A stretch of DNA of 64,000 nucleotides from Clostridiales bacterium (lineage in GTDB: Bacteria > Bacillota > Clostridia > Christensenellales > Borkfalkiaceae): assembly GCA_003538975.1 (NCBI GenBank), contig DPQQ01000014.1, forward strand, positions 3,124 to 67,123, written 5' to 3'. Of this stretch, positions 44,643 to 52,760 are shown piece by piece (positions within the stretch are counted from its first letter, which is position 1; each line of letters starts with the position of its first letter). The notes under the pieces are model-generated. The model worked only from the letters and a program-made list of their open reading frames with translations. It ran no database searches and was not told the DNA's origin. The position numbers and the translations under genes were made by a program.

Positions 44643-45848
44643 ATGAAAATTTTAGTTATGAACGCAGGCAGTTCTTCGCTCAAATATCAGCTTATCGACA
44701 TGGATACCGAAAAGGCTATAGCGAAGGGCGGTTGCGAAAGAATAGGCATCGACGGTTCATTCTTAAAGCATAAGGCAAACGGAAAAGAAGTCGTTATAAA
44801 CATGCCGATGCCCACCCATAAGGAAGCGATAAAGCTCGTTCTCGACACGCTCGTATCGAAAGAAAACGGCGTTATAAAGTCCATGGACGAAATCGACGCG
44901 GTAGGACACAGAATCCTTCACTCCGGCGAAAGTTTTACTTCGTCGATAGTTTTAACAGACGAAACGATCGCCGTATGCGATTCGAACTCCGATCTCGGAC
45001 CTCTTCATCAGAAGGCTAACCTTACGGGCATTGCGGCTTGCAGAGAACTCATGCCGAATACTCCCATGGTAGGCGTGTTCGATACGACTTTCCACTTAAC
45101 GATGCCCGACTATGCGTACAGATACGCGCTTCCGACGGAATATTACGAAAAGTATAAAGTTCGTCGTTACGGCTTCCACGGTTCCAGCCACAGATACGTT
45201 TCCGCCGTCGCGAGAGAATATCTCGGACAGGGCAAGGGCGAAAAGATAGTAACCTGCCATCTCGGCAACGGTTCGTCGATGTGCGCGGTAAAGGACGGCA
45301 AATGCGTAGATACTTCGATGGGATTAACGCCGCTTGCGGGCGTTCCTATGGGAACGAGAACGGGCGATATAGATCCCGCCTGCGTCGAATATCTTTGCGG
45401 TAAAACGGGCAAAGACGTAAAAGAAATGCTTTCGATCTTCAACAAAAAATCCGGTATGGCGGGCGTAAGCGAAGTTTCGTCCGACTTCAGAGACCTGAGA
45501 GCGGCTAAAAAAGCGGGTAACGAAAAGGCTATACTCGCGCTCAACATGTTCGTATACGGCGTTAAAAAGTACATAGGCGCGTACTCCGCGGCTATGGGCG
45601 GAATAGACACGCTCGTATTTACCGCCGGCATAGGCGAAAACGACGCCGATATAAGAAGAGAAGTATGCGAAGGTATGGAATATCTCGGAATCAAAATCGA
45701 CGAACAGGAAAACGAAAAGCGACTCGACGTTCCCGTACACGATATTACGGCTAAGGACGGAAGAGTAAGAGTTCTCGTAATTCCGACGAACGAAGAACTC
45801 GTTATCGCCCGCGATACGATGGCTCTCGCTTTCGGCAAAAAGAACTGA
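44643..45848 (+). CDS. ackA: Acetate kinase
   Basis: The 401-residue ASKHA-fold kinase makes ATP and acetate from acetyl phosphate and ADP. NAGSSSLKYQL starts at Asn7, HRILHSGE is at about 90-97, FDTTFH at about 146-151, RYGFHGSSHRYVS at about 173-185 and the TGDIDP...GIGEN segment follows. LGPLHQKAN replaces the common LAPLHNPAN, a conservative variation. AGGAG precedes the ATG. A weak terminator follows. Confidence 0.97.
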   Translation: MKILVMNAGSSSLKYQLIDMDTEKAIAKGGCERIGIDGSFLKHKANGKEVVINMPMPTHKEAIKLVLDTLVSKENGVIKSMDEIDAVGHRILHSGESFTSSIVLTDETIAVCDSNSDLGPLHQKANLTGIAACRELMPNTPMVGVFDTTFHLTMPDYAYRYALPTEYYEKYKVRRYGFHGSSHRYVSAVAREYLGQGKGEKIVTCHLGNGSSMCAVKDGKCVDTSMGLTPLAGVPMGTRTGDIDPACVEYLCGKTGKDVKEMLSIFNKKSGMAGVSEVSSDFRDLRAAKKAGNEKAILALNMFVYGVKKYIGAYSAAMGGIDTLVFTAGIGENDADIRREVCEGMEYLGIKIDEQENEKRLDVPVHDITAKDGRVRVLVIPTNEELVIARDTMALAFGKKN

Positions 45849-45897
45849 AAAGGCGTAAATTAAGCAAATAACCGTCAATAATTTGCATAAAGAGCCC

Positions 45898-45924
45898 TAA
45901 AAAACGCAATAAAGCGTGTTTTTA
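45898..45924 (+). terminator. Weak terminator after ackA
   Basis: AAAAACGC-AATAAA-GCGTGTTTTT, a 4-bp GC stem extended by A-T pairs over one mismatch, followed by T residues. Confidence 0.5.
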
Positions 45925-45944
45925 TAAAAAAATTCGCTAAAAAG

Positions 45945-45973
45945 TTGACAAGGTTATGCAAGTAGTATATAAT
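45945..45973 (+). promoter_or_regulatory. Consensus promoter for yceD-rpmF
   Basis: TTGACA (45945-45950), 17 bp, TATAAT (45968-45973), perfect match to sigma-A consensus, with the yceD ATG about 15 bases after the start site. Confidence 0.88.
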
Positions 45974-45994
45974 TGATAGGCTAAAAGGGAAAAA

Positions 45995-46414
45995 ATGCGG
46001 ATAAACTTAAAAGATATAAGATTATCGGGTAAGTCGGAAGAAGAATTTTCGTTCGACTTTTCGCCTGAAGAGAACTTATGCGATATCCCGAACGTAACTC
46101 TCGTTCTTCCGATCAGGGTTAAAGGAACGGTTACGCTGACGGGCAGGACTTCGTGCTATGTCGAAGCGGATATTTCGTACACTCTTAAAGGCGAATGCAC
46201 CACTTGTCTTAAAGAAATCGAAAAGAACTATAACGTGGATTACGCAAGAGAATTTTCGATGGACGACGAAGACGGCTGCGTGGTAAAGGCGGATTCGATA
46301 GATCTCGATAAATCCGTTTCGGACGAAGTGGTATTGAGTATTCCGATAAGTTTCACCTGCGAGGACGGTTGCGAACTTCCGTCCGGAATAAACTCCGAAA
46401 ATAACGACAATTAA
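45995..46414 (+). CDS. yceD: YceD/DUF177 family protein
   Basis: The 139-residue DUF177 protein (YlbN in B. subtilis) has the CTTC pair in GECTTCLKE (about 68-76) and the acidic C-terminal CEDGCELPSG. It is nearly always encoded beside rpmF, as here, 16 bases upstream. It is linked to 23S rRNA/ribosome accumulation, with mechanism unclear. AAAGGG precedes the ATG. Confidence 0.88.
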   Translation: MRINLKDIRLSGKSEEEFSFDFSPEENLCDIPNVTLVLPIRVKGTVTLTGRTSCYVEADISYTLKGECTTCLKEIEKNYNVDYAREFSMDDEDGCVVKADSIDLDKSVSDEVVLSIPISFTCEDGCELPSGINSENNDN

Positions 46415-46430
46415 AGGATAGGTAATAAAA

Positions 46431-46622
46431 ATGGCAGTACAGAAAAGTAAAAAATCCAAAATGAAGACGAATTCGAGATTCGCTAATTTCAAAGCTCCTT
46501 CGGTAACGTTGGTTGAATGCCCTCAGTGCCACGAGCTTATAACTCCCCACACCGTTTGCAAGCATTGCGGTTACTACAACGGTAAAGAAGTAATCGTTAA
46601 AAAAGAAGACAAGAAGAACTGA
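46431..46622 (+). CDS. rpmF: 50S ribosomal protein L32
   Basis: The 63-residue L32 starts MAVQKSKKSKMK and contains the zinc-binding CPQC ... CKHC pair (about 30-46). This is the zinc-containing form of the protein. AAAGGA precedes the ATG. It is co-transcribed with yceD and followed by a terminator. Confidence 0.95.
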   Translation: MAVQKSKKSKMKTNSRFANFKAPSVTLVECPQCHELITPHTVCKHCGYYNGKEVIVKKEDKKN

Positions 46623-46671
46623 TTTAAGCAGGGCTTAAATTTTTCGGCAACCGGAATTTTAATAAACGATA

Positions 46672-46710
46672 AAAAGGGCGATTTTTATAACCGCCCCATT
46701 TTTATTGTTT
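46672..46710 (+). terminator. Terminator after rpmF
   Basis: GGGCG / CGCCC stem with a 12-base AT-rich loop and a following T-rich run. Confidence 0.75.
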
Positions 46711-46906
46711 TTTTACAGGCAATTTCCGCCGTAAATCTATATAAGAATAATGCCGAAGGGTTATATAAATCGGCGGCTAAGACACTTATACATAGTTTAT
46801 TTTTAAAATAAAACATAATAAGTAAAGCATATAAAAAGAATATGTCATACCGAAAAAGGCGCGATTTTACCGCTCCTTTTTTGATTTTTCGTTATCGACT
46901 TTAAAA
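46711..46906. other. Gene-free stretch with a second terminator-like hairpin
   Basis: No gene is seen. AAAAAGG.GCG / CGC.CCTTTTTT (46853-46883, one mismatch) forms a second terminator-like hairpin. Confidence 0.5.
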
Positions 46907-47037
46907 TTTGTCAATTTTATTAAAAAATTATTGACAAACTATTGACAGCCGTCAAAAACCGTGATATTTTTAAATTAATAGCGGTAATACATAGGACACT
47001 TCTGTTCGGGTTATATCATATAACGGTATAGCCCGAA
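46907..47037 (+). promoter_or_regulatory. Promoter, inverted repeats and leader hairpin of the LRR lipoprotein genes
   Basis: TTTGTCAAT (46907-46915) and ATTGACAAA (46930-46938) form a perfect 9-bp inverted repeat. TTGACA (46942-46947), 17 bp and TATTTT (46965-46970) form the promoter. TTGAC/GTCAA half-sites recur between them. A leader hairpin TTCGGGTTATA / TATAGCCCGAA lies at 47005-47037. Confidence 0.6.
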
Positions 47038-47107
47038 TAAATTTAAATAGCATAAAAGTAAATTTTATTTTACTTATATTGAACTTTATGACAAGGAGAA
47101 AGAATAA
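47020..47107 (+). repeat. Leader repeat of the tandem duplication (second copy 48873-48961)
   Basis: The sequence from ATAACGG through the ribosome binding site is nearly identical to that before the second LRR gene. The duplicated unit is therefore leader plus gene, about 1.85 kb long. Confidence 0.88.
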
Positions 47108-48859
47108 ATGAAGATACGGAGCAAAGCCTTTGCGATTGTGTGTTTTCTGGCGGTTGTGTTATCGGCGGTTATAGTGGTATATAGCGGCTGCTCGAAAAAA
47201 GTTACGCTCGACGCGCCTTCCGATCTACAAATAAACGAAAAGGTTTTAATCTGGAGTAAGGTAGAAAACGCAAGCGGATATATGGTAGATATCGACGGTA
47301 AGCAAACGCTCTCCGGCGAAAATTCGTTTAACTTATCGGCTCTTAATGAATTTGAAACGTACGTAATAAAAGTAAGGGCGTTGGGCGACGGCGAAGAGTA
47401 TGAATCTTCGAAGTGGTCCGATAGTAAAGAATATACTCCGCAACCCGAAGAAGAGGAGGAGAGTTTGTCGTACGCATATATAGACATGAATGATATATTC
47501 GGTATATCCGGTTTAATGGTAACAGGTATCGGCACGGTTACTTCGGACGAAGTAGTTATTCCTCCGTCCCGTTACGGCGAGCCTGTTGTGGCTATATACA
47601 ATTCGGCTTTTGATAGCAATAAAAAAATAAAAAAAGTTATTTTGCCGGATACCATAATTAAGATAATGGCGGAAGCTTTTATCGATTGTCGCTCGCTCGA
47701 ATATATAAATTTAGCCGATTGTACGCGCTTGAACGAAATACAAAAAGCCGCTTTTTTCGGTTGCCTCTCCTTAAAAACGGTAGAGCTGCCGGACTCTATT
47801 ACGTTTATCAGTGATTATGATTATAATATATTTGCGCATTGTATAAGTCTTGAATACGTTAAGCTGCCGAGCAAATTGACGGATTTTAATGGCAACTGGT
47901 TCACTGATACCCCCAGACTCAAATCTTTGACGCTGCCGGATACTTTAACCGTTTTGGGTGCTGAAGCTCTTGGCGGTACGTCTATCGAGAGTATAAAAAT
48001 ACCGGAAAGCGTAACCGTAATAGGCGACTACGCCTTTCGTGGTTCTGCTATCAAGTCGTTAGAAATACCTAAAAACGTAACCGAAATCGGCAACTACGCC
48101 TTTTCAAAAACGCCTATCGAAACAATTAAGATACCGAAAAACGTAACTAAAATAGGCAACTACGCATTTAAAGAATCTGCGATTAAGCGGATAGAACTCG
48201 AAGAGGGTTGCAAGTTAACCGAATTAGGAGATTTTGTTTTTGAAAGCTGCAATAATTTAGAATCGTTTGTAATTCCGCCAAGCGTAACGACTATCGGCGC
48301 GGATCCTTTTATGGGCTGCAAAAATATTAAAAGCGTAACGTTTGAAAAGAATTCTAACTTAAAGCGTTTGCCTGTGCTCCCTTCCGGATCCGAAATAACG
48401 GAATTTATTATACCGAATACTATAGAAGAAATATCGAATTCCGCTTTTTCGGGCTTAACGAAGTTAAGAAAGGTAATCATCGAGGATAACAGCGAATTAA
48501 AGGCTCTGCCAAATAGTTGCTTTTCAGATTGTTCGTCGCTTATTACGGTGGACTTCGGTAAAAACAGTAAAATAAAAACAATAAAGAGCGGCGCTTTCAG
48601 AAATTGTTCGAAACTTACGGCTATAGATATTCCGGAAAGCGTTACGTCGATAGCGGCATGCGCTTTTTATAACTGTACTTCGATAAGCTCTGTAGTAATC
48701 CCTGTGGGAGTTGTAAATATCGGGGTGAGGGCATTTTACGGTTGGACTCCGGATCAGACGATATATATAGTGGGCCGTACCGAAGCGCCTGACGATTGGG
48801 ATCCCGACTGGTACGAAGGTTCTACCGCAACAGTCGTCTGGGGATATGAACAAAAATAA
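47108..48859 (+). CDS. BspA-type leucine-rich-repeat surface lipoprotein 1
   Basis: The 583-residue product has a lipoprotein signal (lipobox VYSGC, Cys about 28). A fibronectin-III-like domain (about 35-120), an acidic linker and about 15 LRR_5 repeats follow (about 150-560), with units such as IPESVTVIGDYAFRGSAIKSLE. The end VVWGYEQK is typical of these proteins in Clostridia. They are thought to bind host or cell-surface targets. AAGGAG precedes the ATG. The downstream copy encodes a close paralogue. Confidence 0.9.
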   Translation: MKIRSKAFAIVCFLAVVLSAVIVVYSGCSKKVTLDAPSDLQINEKVLIWSKVENASGYMVDIDGKQTLSGENSFNLSALNEFETYVIKVRALGDGEEYESSKWSDSKEYTPQPEEEEESLSYAYIDMNDIFGISGLMVTGIGTVTSDEVVIPPSRYGEPVVAIYNSAFDSNKKIKKVILPDTIIKIMAEAFIDCRSLEYINLADCTRLNEIQKAAFFGCLSLKTVELPDSITFISDYDYNIFAHCISLEYVKLPSKLTDFNGNWFTDTPRLKSLTLPDTLTVLGAEALGGTSIESIKIPESVTVIGDYAFRGSAIKSLEIPKNVTEIGNYAFSKTPIETIKIPKNVTKIGNYAFKESAIKRIELEEGCKLTELGDFVFESCNNLESFVIPPSVTTIGADPFMGCKNIKSVTFEKNSNLKRLPVLPSGSEITEFIIPNTIEEISNSAFSGLTKLRKVIIEDNSELKALPNSCFSDCSSLITVDFGKNSKIKTIKSGAFRNCSKLTAIDIPESVTSIAACAFYNCTSISSVVIPVGVVNIGVRAFYGWTPDQTIYIVGRTEAPDDWDPDWYEGSTATVVWGYEQK

Positions 48860-48961
48860 AAAACGAACGCAAATAACGGTATAGCCCGAATAAATTTAAA
48901 TAGCATAAAAGTAAATTTTATTTTACCCATTATTGAACTTTATGACAAGGAGAAATAATAA

Positions 48962-50698
48962 ATGAAGATACGGAGCAAAGCCTTTGCGATTGTGTGTTTT
49001 TTGGCGGTGATATTATCGGCGGTTATAGTATATAGCGGCTGCTCAAAAAAAGTTACGCTCGACGCGCCGTCGGATCTACAAATAAACGAAAAGGTTTTAA
49101 CCTGGAGTAAGGTGGAAAACGCAAGCGGATATATGGTAGATATCGACGGTAAGCAAACGCTCTCCGGCGAAAATTCGTTTAACTTATCGGCTCTTAATGA
49201 ATTTGAAACGTACGTAATAAAAGTAAGGGCGTTGGGCGACGGCGGCAAAAAGTACGAATCTTCGAAGTGGTCCGAGAGTAAAGAATATACTCCGCAACCC
49301 GAAGAAGAGGAGGAGAGTTTGTCTTATGTATACGTAGACGTAGACGGTATATCCGGATGGATGGTAACAGGTATCGGCACGGTTACTTCGGACGAAGTAG
49401 TTATTCCTCCGTACCGTTCGGGTGAGCCTGTTATTGCTATATCTGCGGCTTTTGGCGGCACAAAAATAAAAAAAGTTATTTTGCCTGATACTATAATTCA
49501 GATAAGGAAGCATGCTTTTATCAATTGTCGCTCGCTCGAAGACATAAATTTAGCCGATTGTACGCGCTTGAACGAAATACAAAAACAAGCTTTTTATAAT
49601 TGCAACGCCTTAAAAACGGTAGAGCTGCCGGATTCTATTACGGCTGTCGGCGAGTCAAGTAATAATGTATTTTCGGATTGCGATAATCTCGAATCCGTTA
49701 AGCTGCCGGGTAAATTGACGGCTTTTTCGGGCGGATGGTTCGGAAGAACCCCGAAACTCAAATCTTTGACTTTGCCTGATACCTTGACCGTTTTGGGCGA
49801 CAACGCCCTTGCCGGTACGTCTGTCGAGACTATAAAAATACCCGAAAGCGTAACCGAAATCGGCGACTACGCCTTTTCGGGCTCTGCTATCAAGTCGTTA
49901 GAAATACCGGAAAGCGTAACCGTAATAGGCAACTACGCCTTTCAAAAAACGCCTATCGAAACCATAAAGATACCGAAAAACGTAACTAAAATAGGAGCGA
50001 GCGCATTTTATGAATCTGCGATTAAGCGGATAGAATTCGAAGAGGGCGGCAAGTTAACCGAATTAGGGGATCTGGTTTTTAGGGGCTGCAATAATTTAGA
50101 ATCGTTTGTAATTCCGTCAAGCGTAACGACTTTCGGCATAAGTCCGTTTTTGGGCTGCAAAAATATTAAAAGCATAACGATTGAAAAGAACTCTGACTTA
50201 AAGCGTTTGCCGAGTCTTCCTTCCGGATCCGAAATAACGGAATTTACGATACCGAATACTATAGAAGAAATATCGAATTCCGCTTTTTCGGGCTTAGCGA
50301 AGTTAAGAAAGGTAGTCATCGAGGATAACAGCGAATTAAAGGCTCTGCCAAGTAGTTGTTTTTCAGATTGTTTGTCGCTTATTACGGTGGACTTCGGTAA
50401 AAACAGTAAAATAAAAGCCATAAAGAGCGGCGCTTTCAGAAATTGTTCGAAACTTACGGCTTTAGATATTCCGAAAAGCGTTACGCTGATAGAGAACAGC
50501 GCTTTTTATAACTGTACTTCGATAAGCTCTGTAGTAATCCCTGCGGGAGTTGTAAATATCGGGGCAAAGGCTTTTTACGGATGGACTTCGGATCAGACGA
50601 TATATATAGAAGGCCGTACCGAAGCGCCGTGGAGCTGGAACGTAAATTGGTACGAGAACTCCGCCGCCACCGTCGTCTGGGGATATGAACAAAAATAA
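48962..50698 (+). CDS. BspA-type leucine-rich-repeat surface lipoprotein 2
   Basis: The 578-residue tandem paralogue has the same lipoprotein signal, FnIII-like domain and LRR_5 array. The N-terminal 120 residues are nearly identical to copy 1, while the first repeats (about 130-260) differ most, with changes clustered at exposed positions between the conserved I/L/F/A residues. No terminator separates the two genes, so both may come from the same promoter. A strong terminator at 50772 ends the unit. Confidence 0.9.
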   Translation: MKIRSKAFAIVCFLAVILSAVIVYSGCSKKVTLDAPSDLQINEKVLTWSKVENASGYMVDIDGKQTLSGENSFNLSALNEFETYVIKVRALGDGGKKYESSKWSESKEYTPQPEEEEESLSYVYVDVDGISGWMVTGIGTVTSDEVVIPPYRSGEPVIAISAAFGGTKIKKVILPDTIIQIRKHAFINCRSLEDINLADCTRLNEIQKQAFYNCNALKTVELPDSITAVGESSNNVFSDCDNLESVKLPGKLTAFSGGWFGRTPKLKSLTLPDTLTVLGDNALAGTSVETIKIPESVTEIGDYAFSGSAIKSLEIPESVTVIGNYAFQKTPIETIKIPKNVTKIGASAFYESAIKRIEFEEGGKLTELGDLVFRGCNNLESFVIPSSVTTFGISPFLGCKNIKSITIEKNSDLKRLPSLPSGSEITEFTIPNTIEEISNSAFSGLAKLRKVVIEDNSELKALPSSCFSDCLSLITVDFGKNSKIKAIKSGAFRNCSKLTALDIPKSVTLIENSAFYNCTSISSVVIPAGVVNIGAKAFYGWTSDQTIYIEGRTEAPWSWNVNWYENSAATVVWGYEQK

Positions 50699-50771
50699 AA
50701 ACCTTTATTAAAAACAAGAATAAAACTATTATTAAATAAGCAAAAAACAGCTTATATAGTATTTTGCAATC

Positions 50772-50810
50772 AAAAAAAGGAATGCTCGTTGCGTTCCTTT
50801 TTTGTTTTTT
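50772..50810. terminator. Terminator between convergent genes
   Basis: AAAAAAGGAATGC / GCGTTCCTTTTTT with a five-base loop (one G-U pair), usable in both directions. Confidence 0.85.
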
Positions 50811-50856
50811 ATAGGCTTGCCTGCTATTCGGGGCGGCTTATAAGGGTAAAATAAAT

Positions 50857-52116
50857 TTATTTTTTTACTATAACGGCGGAAGCGTAAACGCAAACGCCTT
50901 CTTCACGGCCGACAAAGCCGAGACCTTCGAGCGTGGTGGCGCCGAGTCCGAAATTTCCGGTCGGTATTTCTAAGACGTCGCAAAGGTTTTGCTTTATTAT
51001 GGGGATATAGTCTTTAAGTTTGGGCTTTTCTGCCATCACGGTAGCGGAAACGGAATGGACGGCAAAGCCGGTTTCTTCAAGCATTCCTAAAACTTGTTCA
51101 AGGAGCAGAACGCTGCTTATTCCGAGATATTTGTCGTCGCTGTCGGGGAAGTAATAGCCTATATCGCGAAGTCCCGCCGCCGATAAAAGCGCGTCCATGA
51201 TCGCATGTGTGAGTACGTCTGCGTCGCTATGTCCCAAAAGTCCCTTTTCGTGGGGGATCGTAACGCCGCCCAGAACGAACTTTCTGCCCGGTACAAGTTT
51301 ATGGCAGTCGAAGCCCGTTCCCGTTCGTAAATCTTTGTAATTTACGGTCGATGTTCCGTTAAGATTTATTTCGGGGAGCAGGGGAGAAGTCCGACTGACG
51401 GTTTCTTCCGCTTTTTCCGAAAGCTGCCACTTTGCTTTTATAAAATCGTCTTTTACGGTGAGTTTTACGTTGTTTTTATCGCCATTTGATATAAAAGGCT
51501 TGCCTATATATTTAAGGTATAAACCGCTTTCGTCCGAAAAAGACAAGCCGTCGGCTTTTGCAAGCGAAAACGCCTTTATTATGTCTTCTTTATAAAATCC
51601 CTGCGGGGTCTGAATTTCGTAAACGTCGTCCTTGCCGACGGTTTTTACTATGGTTTCGCCGTCTGCAACCGAAACGGTGTTTACCGATCTTACCGCCGCT
51701 ATTCCGGAACGGTGAAGATAAACGCTTTCGAGACAACTTTTTATTACCTTTTCCGTGACGAAAGGTCTCGCGCCGTCGTGAATCAGAACTATATCGCCGC
51801 CGGTTGCTTTTACGCCGTTCAAGACCGATTTTCCTCGGGTGTTCCCGCCGATGACGACGGTAGCTTTTTTATTGAAAATTTTATCGAAAATTTCATAATC
51901 GCTTTCCGAAACGACGACGATAAATTCGTCTATGACGCCGGATTTGAAAAAGCGGTCAAAAGTAATTTCAGCAACGGTTTTTCCGTTGAATTTTTCTAAC
52001 AATTTATTTGCCGCAAATCCGGCTCTTTCGCCTTTTCCCGCGCAGACGAGAACGAGCGAAACCCGAATTTTTTTATCGTCTGTTTTTTTACTTGCGGCTG
52101 AAAAAAATTCACTCAT
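50857..52116 (-). CDS. ispDF: Bifunctional IspD-IspF enzyme
   Basis: The 419-residue fusion covers two steps of the MEP isoprenoid pathway. IspD (about 1-230; VCAGKGERAG near 27-36, DGARPF near 117-122, TPQGF near 171-175) makes CDP-methylerythritol. IspF (about 264-419; TGFDCHKL with metal-binding Asp and His, LLGHSDADVLTHAIMDAL, PDSDDKY) makes the cyclic diphosphate. IspDF fusions occur in several lineages. The gene starts one base after the stop of rqcP, so the two are co-expressed. Confidence 0.95.
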   Translation of the reverse strand: MSEFFSAASKKTDDKKIRVSLVLVCAGKGERAGFAANKLLEKFNGKTVAEITFDRFFKSGVIDEFIVVVSESDYEIFDKIFNKKATVVIGGNTRGKSVLNGVKATGGDIVLIHDGARPFVTEKVIKSCLESVYLHRSGIAAVRSVNTVSVADGETIVKTVGKDDVYEIQTPQGFYKEDIIKAFSLAKADGLSFSDESGLYLKYIGKPFISNGDKNNVKLTVKDDFIKAKWQLSEKAEETVSRTSPLLPEINLNGTSTVNYKDLRTGTGFDCHKLVPGRKFVLGGVTIPHEKGLLGHSDADVLTHAIMDALLSAAGLRDIGYYFPDSDDKYLGISSVLLLEQVLGMLEETGFAVHSVSATVMAEKPKLKDYIPIIKQNLCDVLEIPTGNFGLGATTLEGLGFVGREEGVCVYASAVIVKK

Positions 52117-52117
52117 T

Positions 52118-52366
52118 TTATTCTTCCGAAATAACGGTGTAAAGGGAATCGGCTTCGTCCTTTTTAACCGTTTCTTTTAAGTTTTCGACGCGGAATTTTA
52201 CGAGTCCCGTACCGAAGCGTATCTCGACTATATCGCCGACTTTAAGACGTAAGGCGGGCTTCGCGTCTCTGCCGTTTACCGAAATTCTTCCGGACTTCGC
52301 GGCTTCCTGAGCGAGAGATCTCCGCTTTAGTATTCTGCTGACTTTTAAAAATTTATCCAATCTCAT
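52118..52366 (-). CDS. rqcP: S4-domain ribosome quality-control protein RqcP
   Basis: The 82-residue protein begins MRLDKFLKVSRILKRRSLAQEAAKSG and is a single S4 RNA-binding domain with a short acidic tail, the size and motif set of RqcP (YabO). That protein assists RqcH in adding C-terminal alanine tails to stalled nascent chains. ATG at 52366 is chosen because the domain starts there; an upstream in-frame ATG at 52402 adds a basic 12-residue extension. It is divergent from rpoB. Confidence 0.88.
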   Translation of the reverse strand: MRLDKFLKVSRILKRRSLAQEAAKSGRISVNGRDAKPALRLKVGDIVEIRFGTGLVKFRVENLKETVKKDEADSLYTVISEE

Positions 52367-52513
52367 TTTGTTTTTAACCTTGCCGGCTTTTCTTCGCCGC
52401 ACTGCAGCCGCTTATTTTGCCGGATTTTTGCGCTACCGTTGCGGGCGTTTAATATTTTATACAACAAATCTTCTGCCGTTGTCAAATATTTTTACAAACA
52501 GTCGTCAAAACGC
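52367..52513. other. Intergenic region before rpoB
   Basis: No gene is present between 52367 and 52760 (about 390 bases). The first half should hold the rqcP-ispDF promoter on the minus strand, but I see no strong match. The second half is the rpoB promoter and its leader of about 210 nt. rplJ and rplL are not present. Confidence 0.5.
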
Positions 52514-52542
52514 TTGACATATTGAAAGGTTCGTAATAAAAT
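52514..52542 (+). promoter_or_regulatory. Promoter of rpoBC
   Basis: TTGACA (52514-52519), 17 bp, TAAAAT (52537-52542). The leader before rpoB is about 210 nt and AT-rich. Confidence 0.8.
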
Positions 52543-52760
52543 TGTAGAATGTATTATGATAGGTTAATATCGAATATTGCCGCTAAAATGTAATTTCAAG
52601 CAAAAAAAATTAAAATTTGTTTGCGGAATTTTTTGAGAAAAAACCTGATAATTTTTCGTTCCGGCGAAATTTATGTCCGAATTAAGTATAAACCAAAATT
52701 CGCACGATTTCAAGCCGAAACCCGCAAATCGTAAAAAAATTTTTTAAGGAGTGTTGTTTA

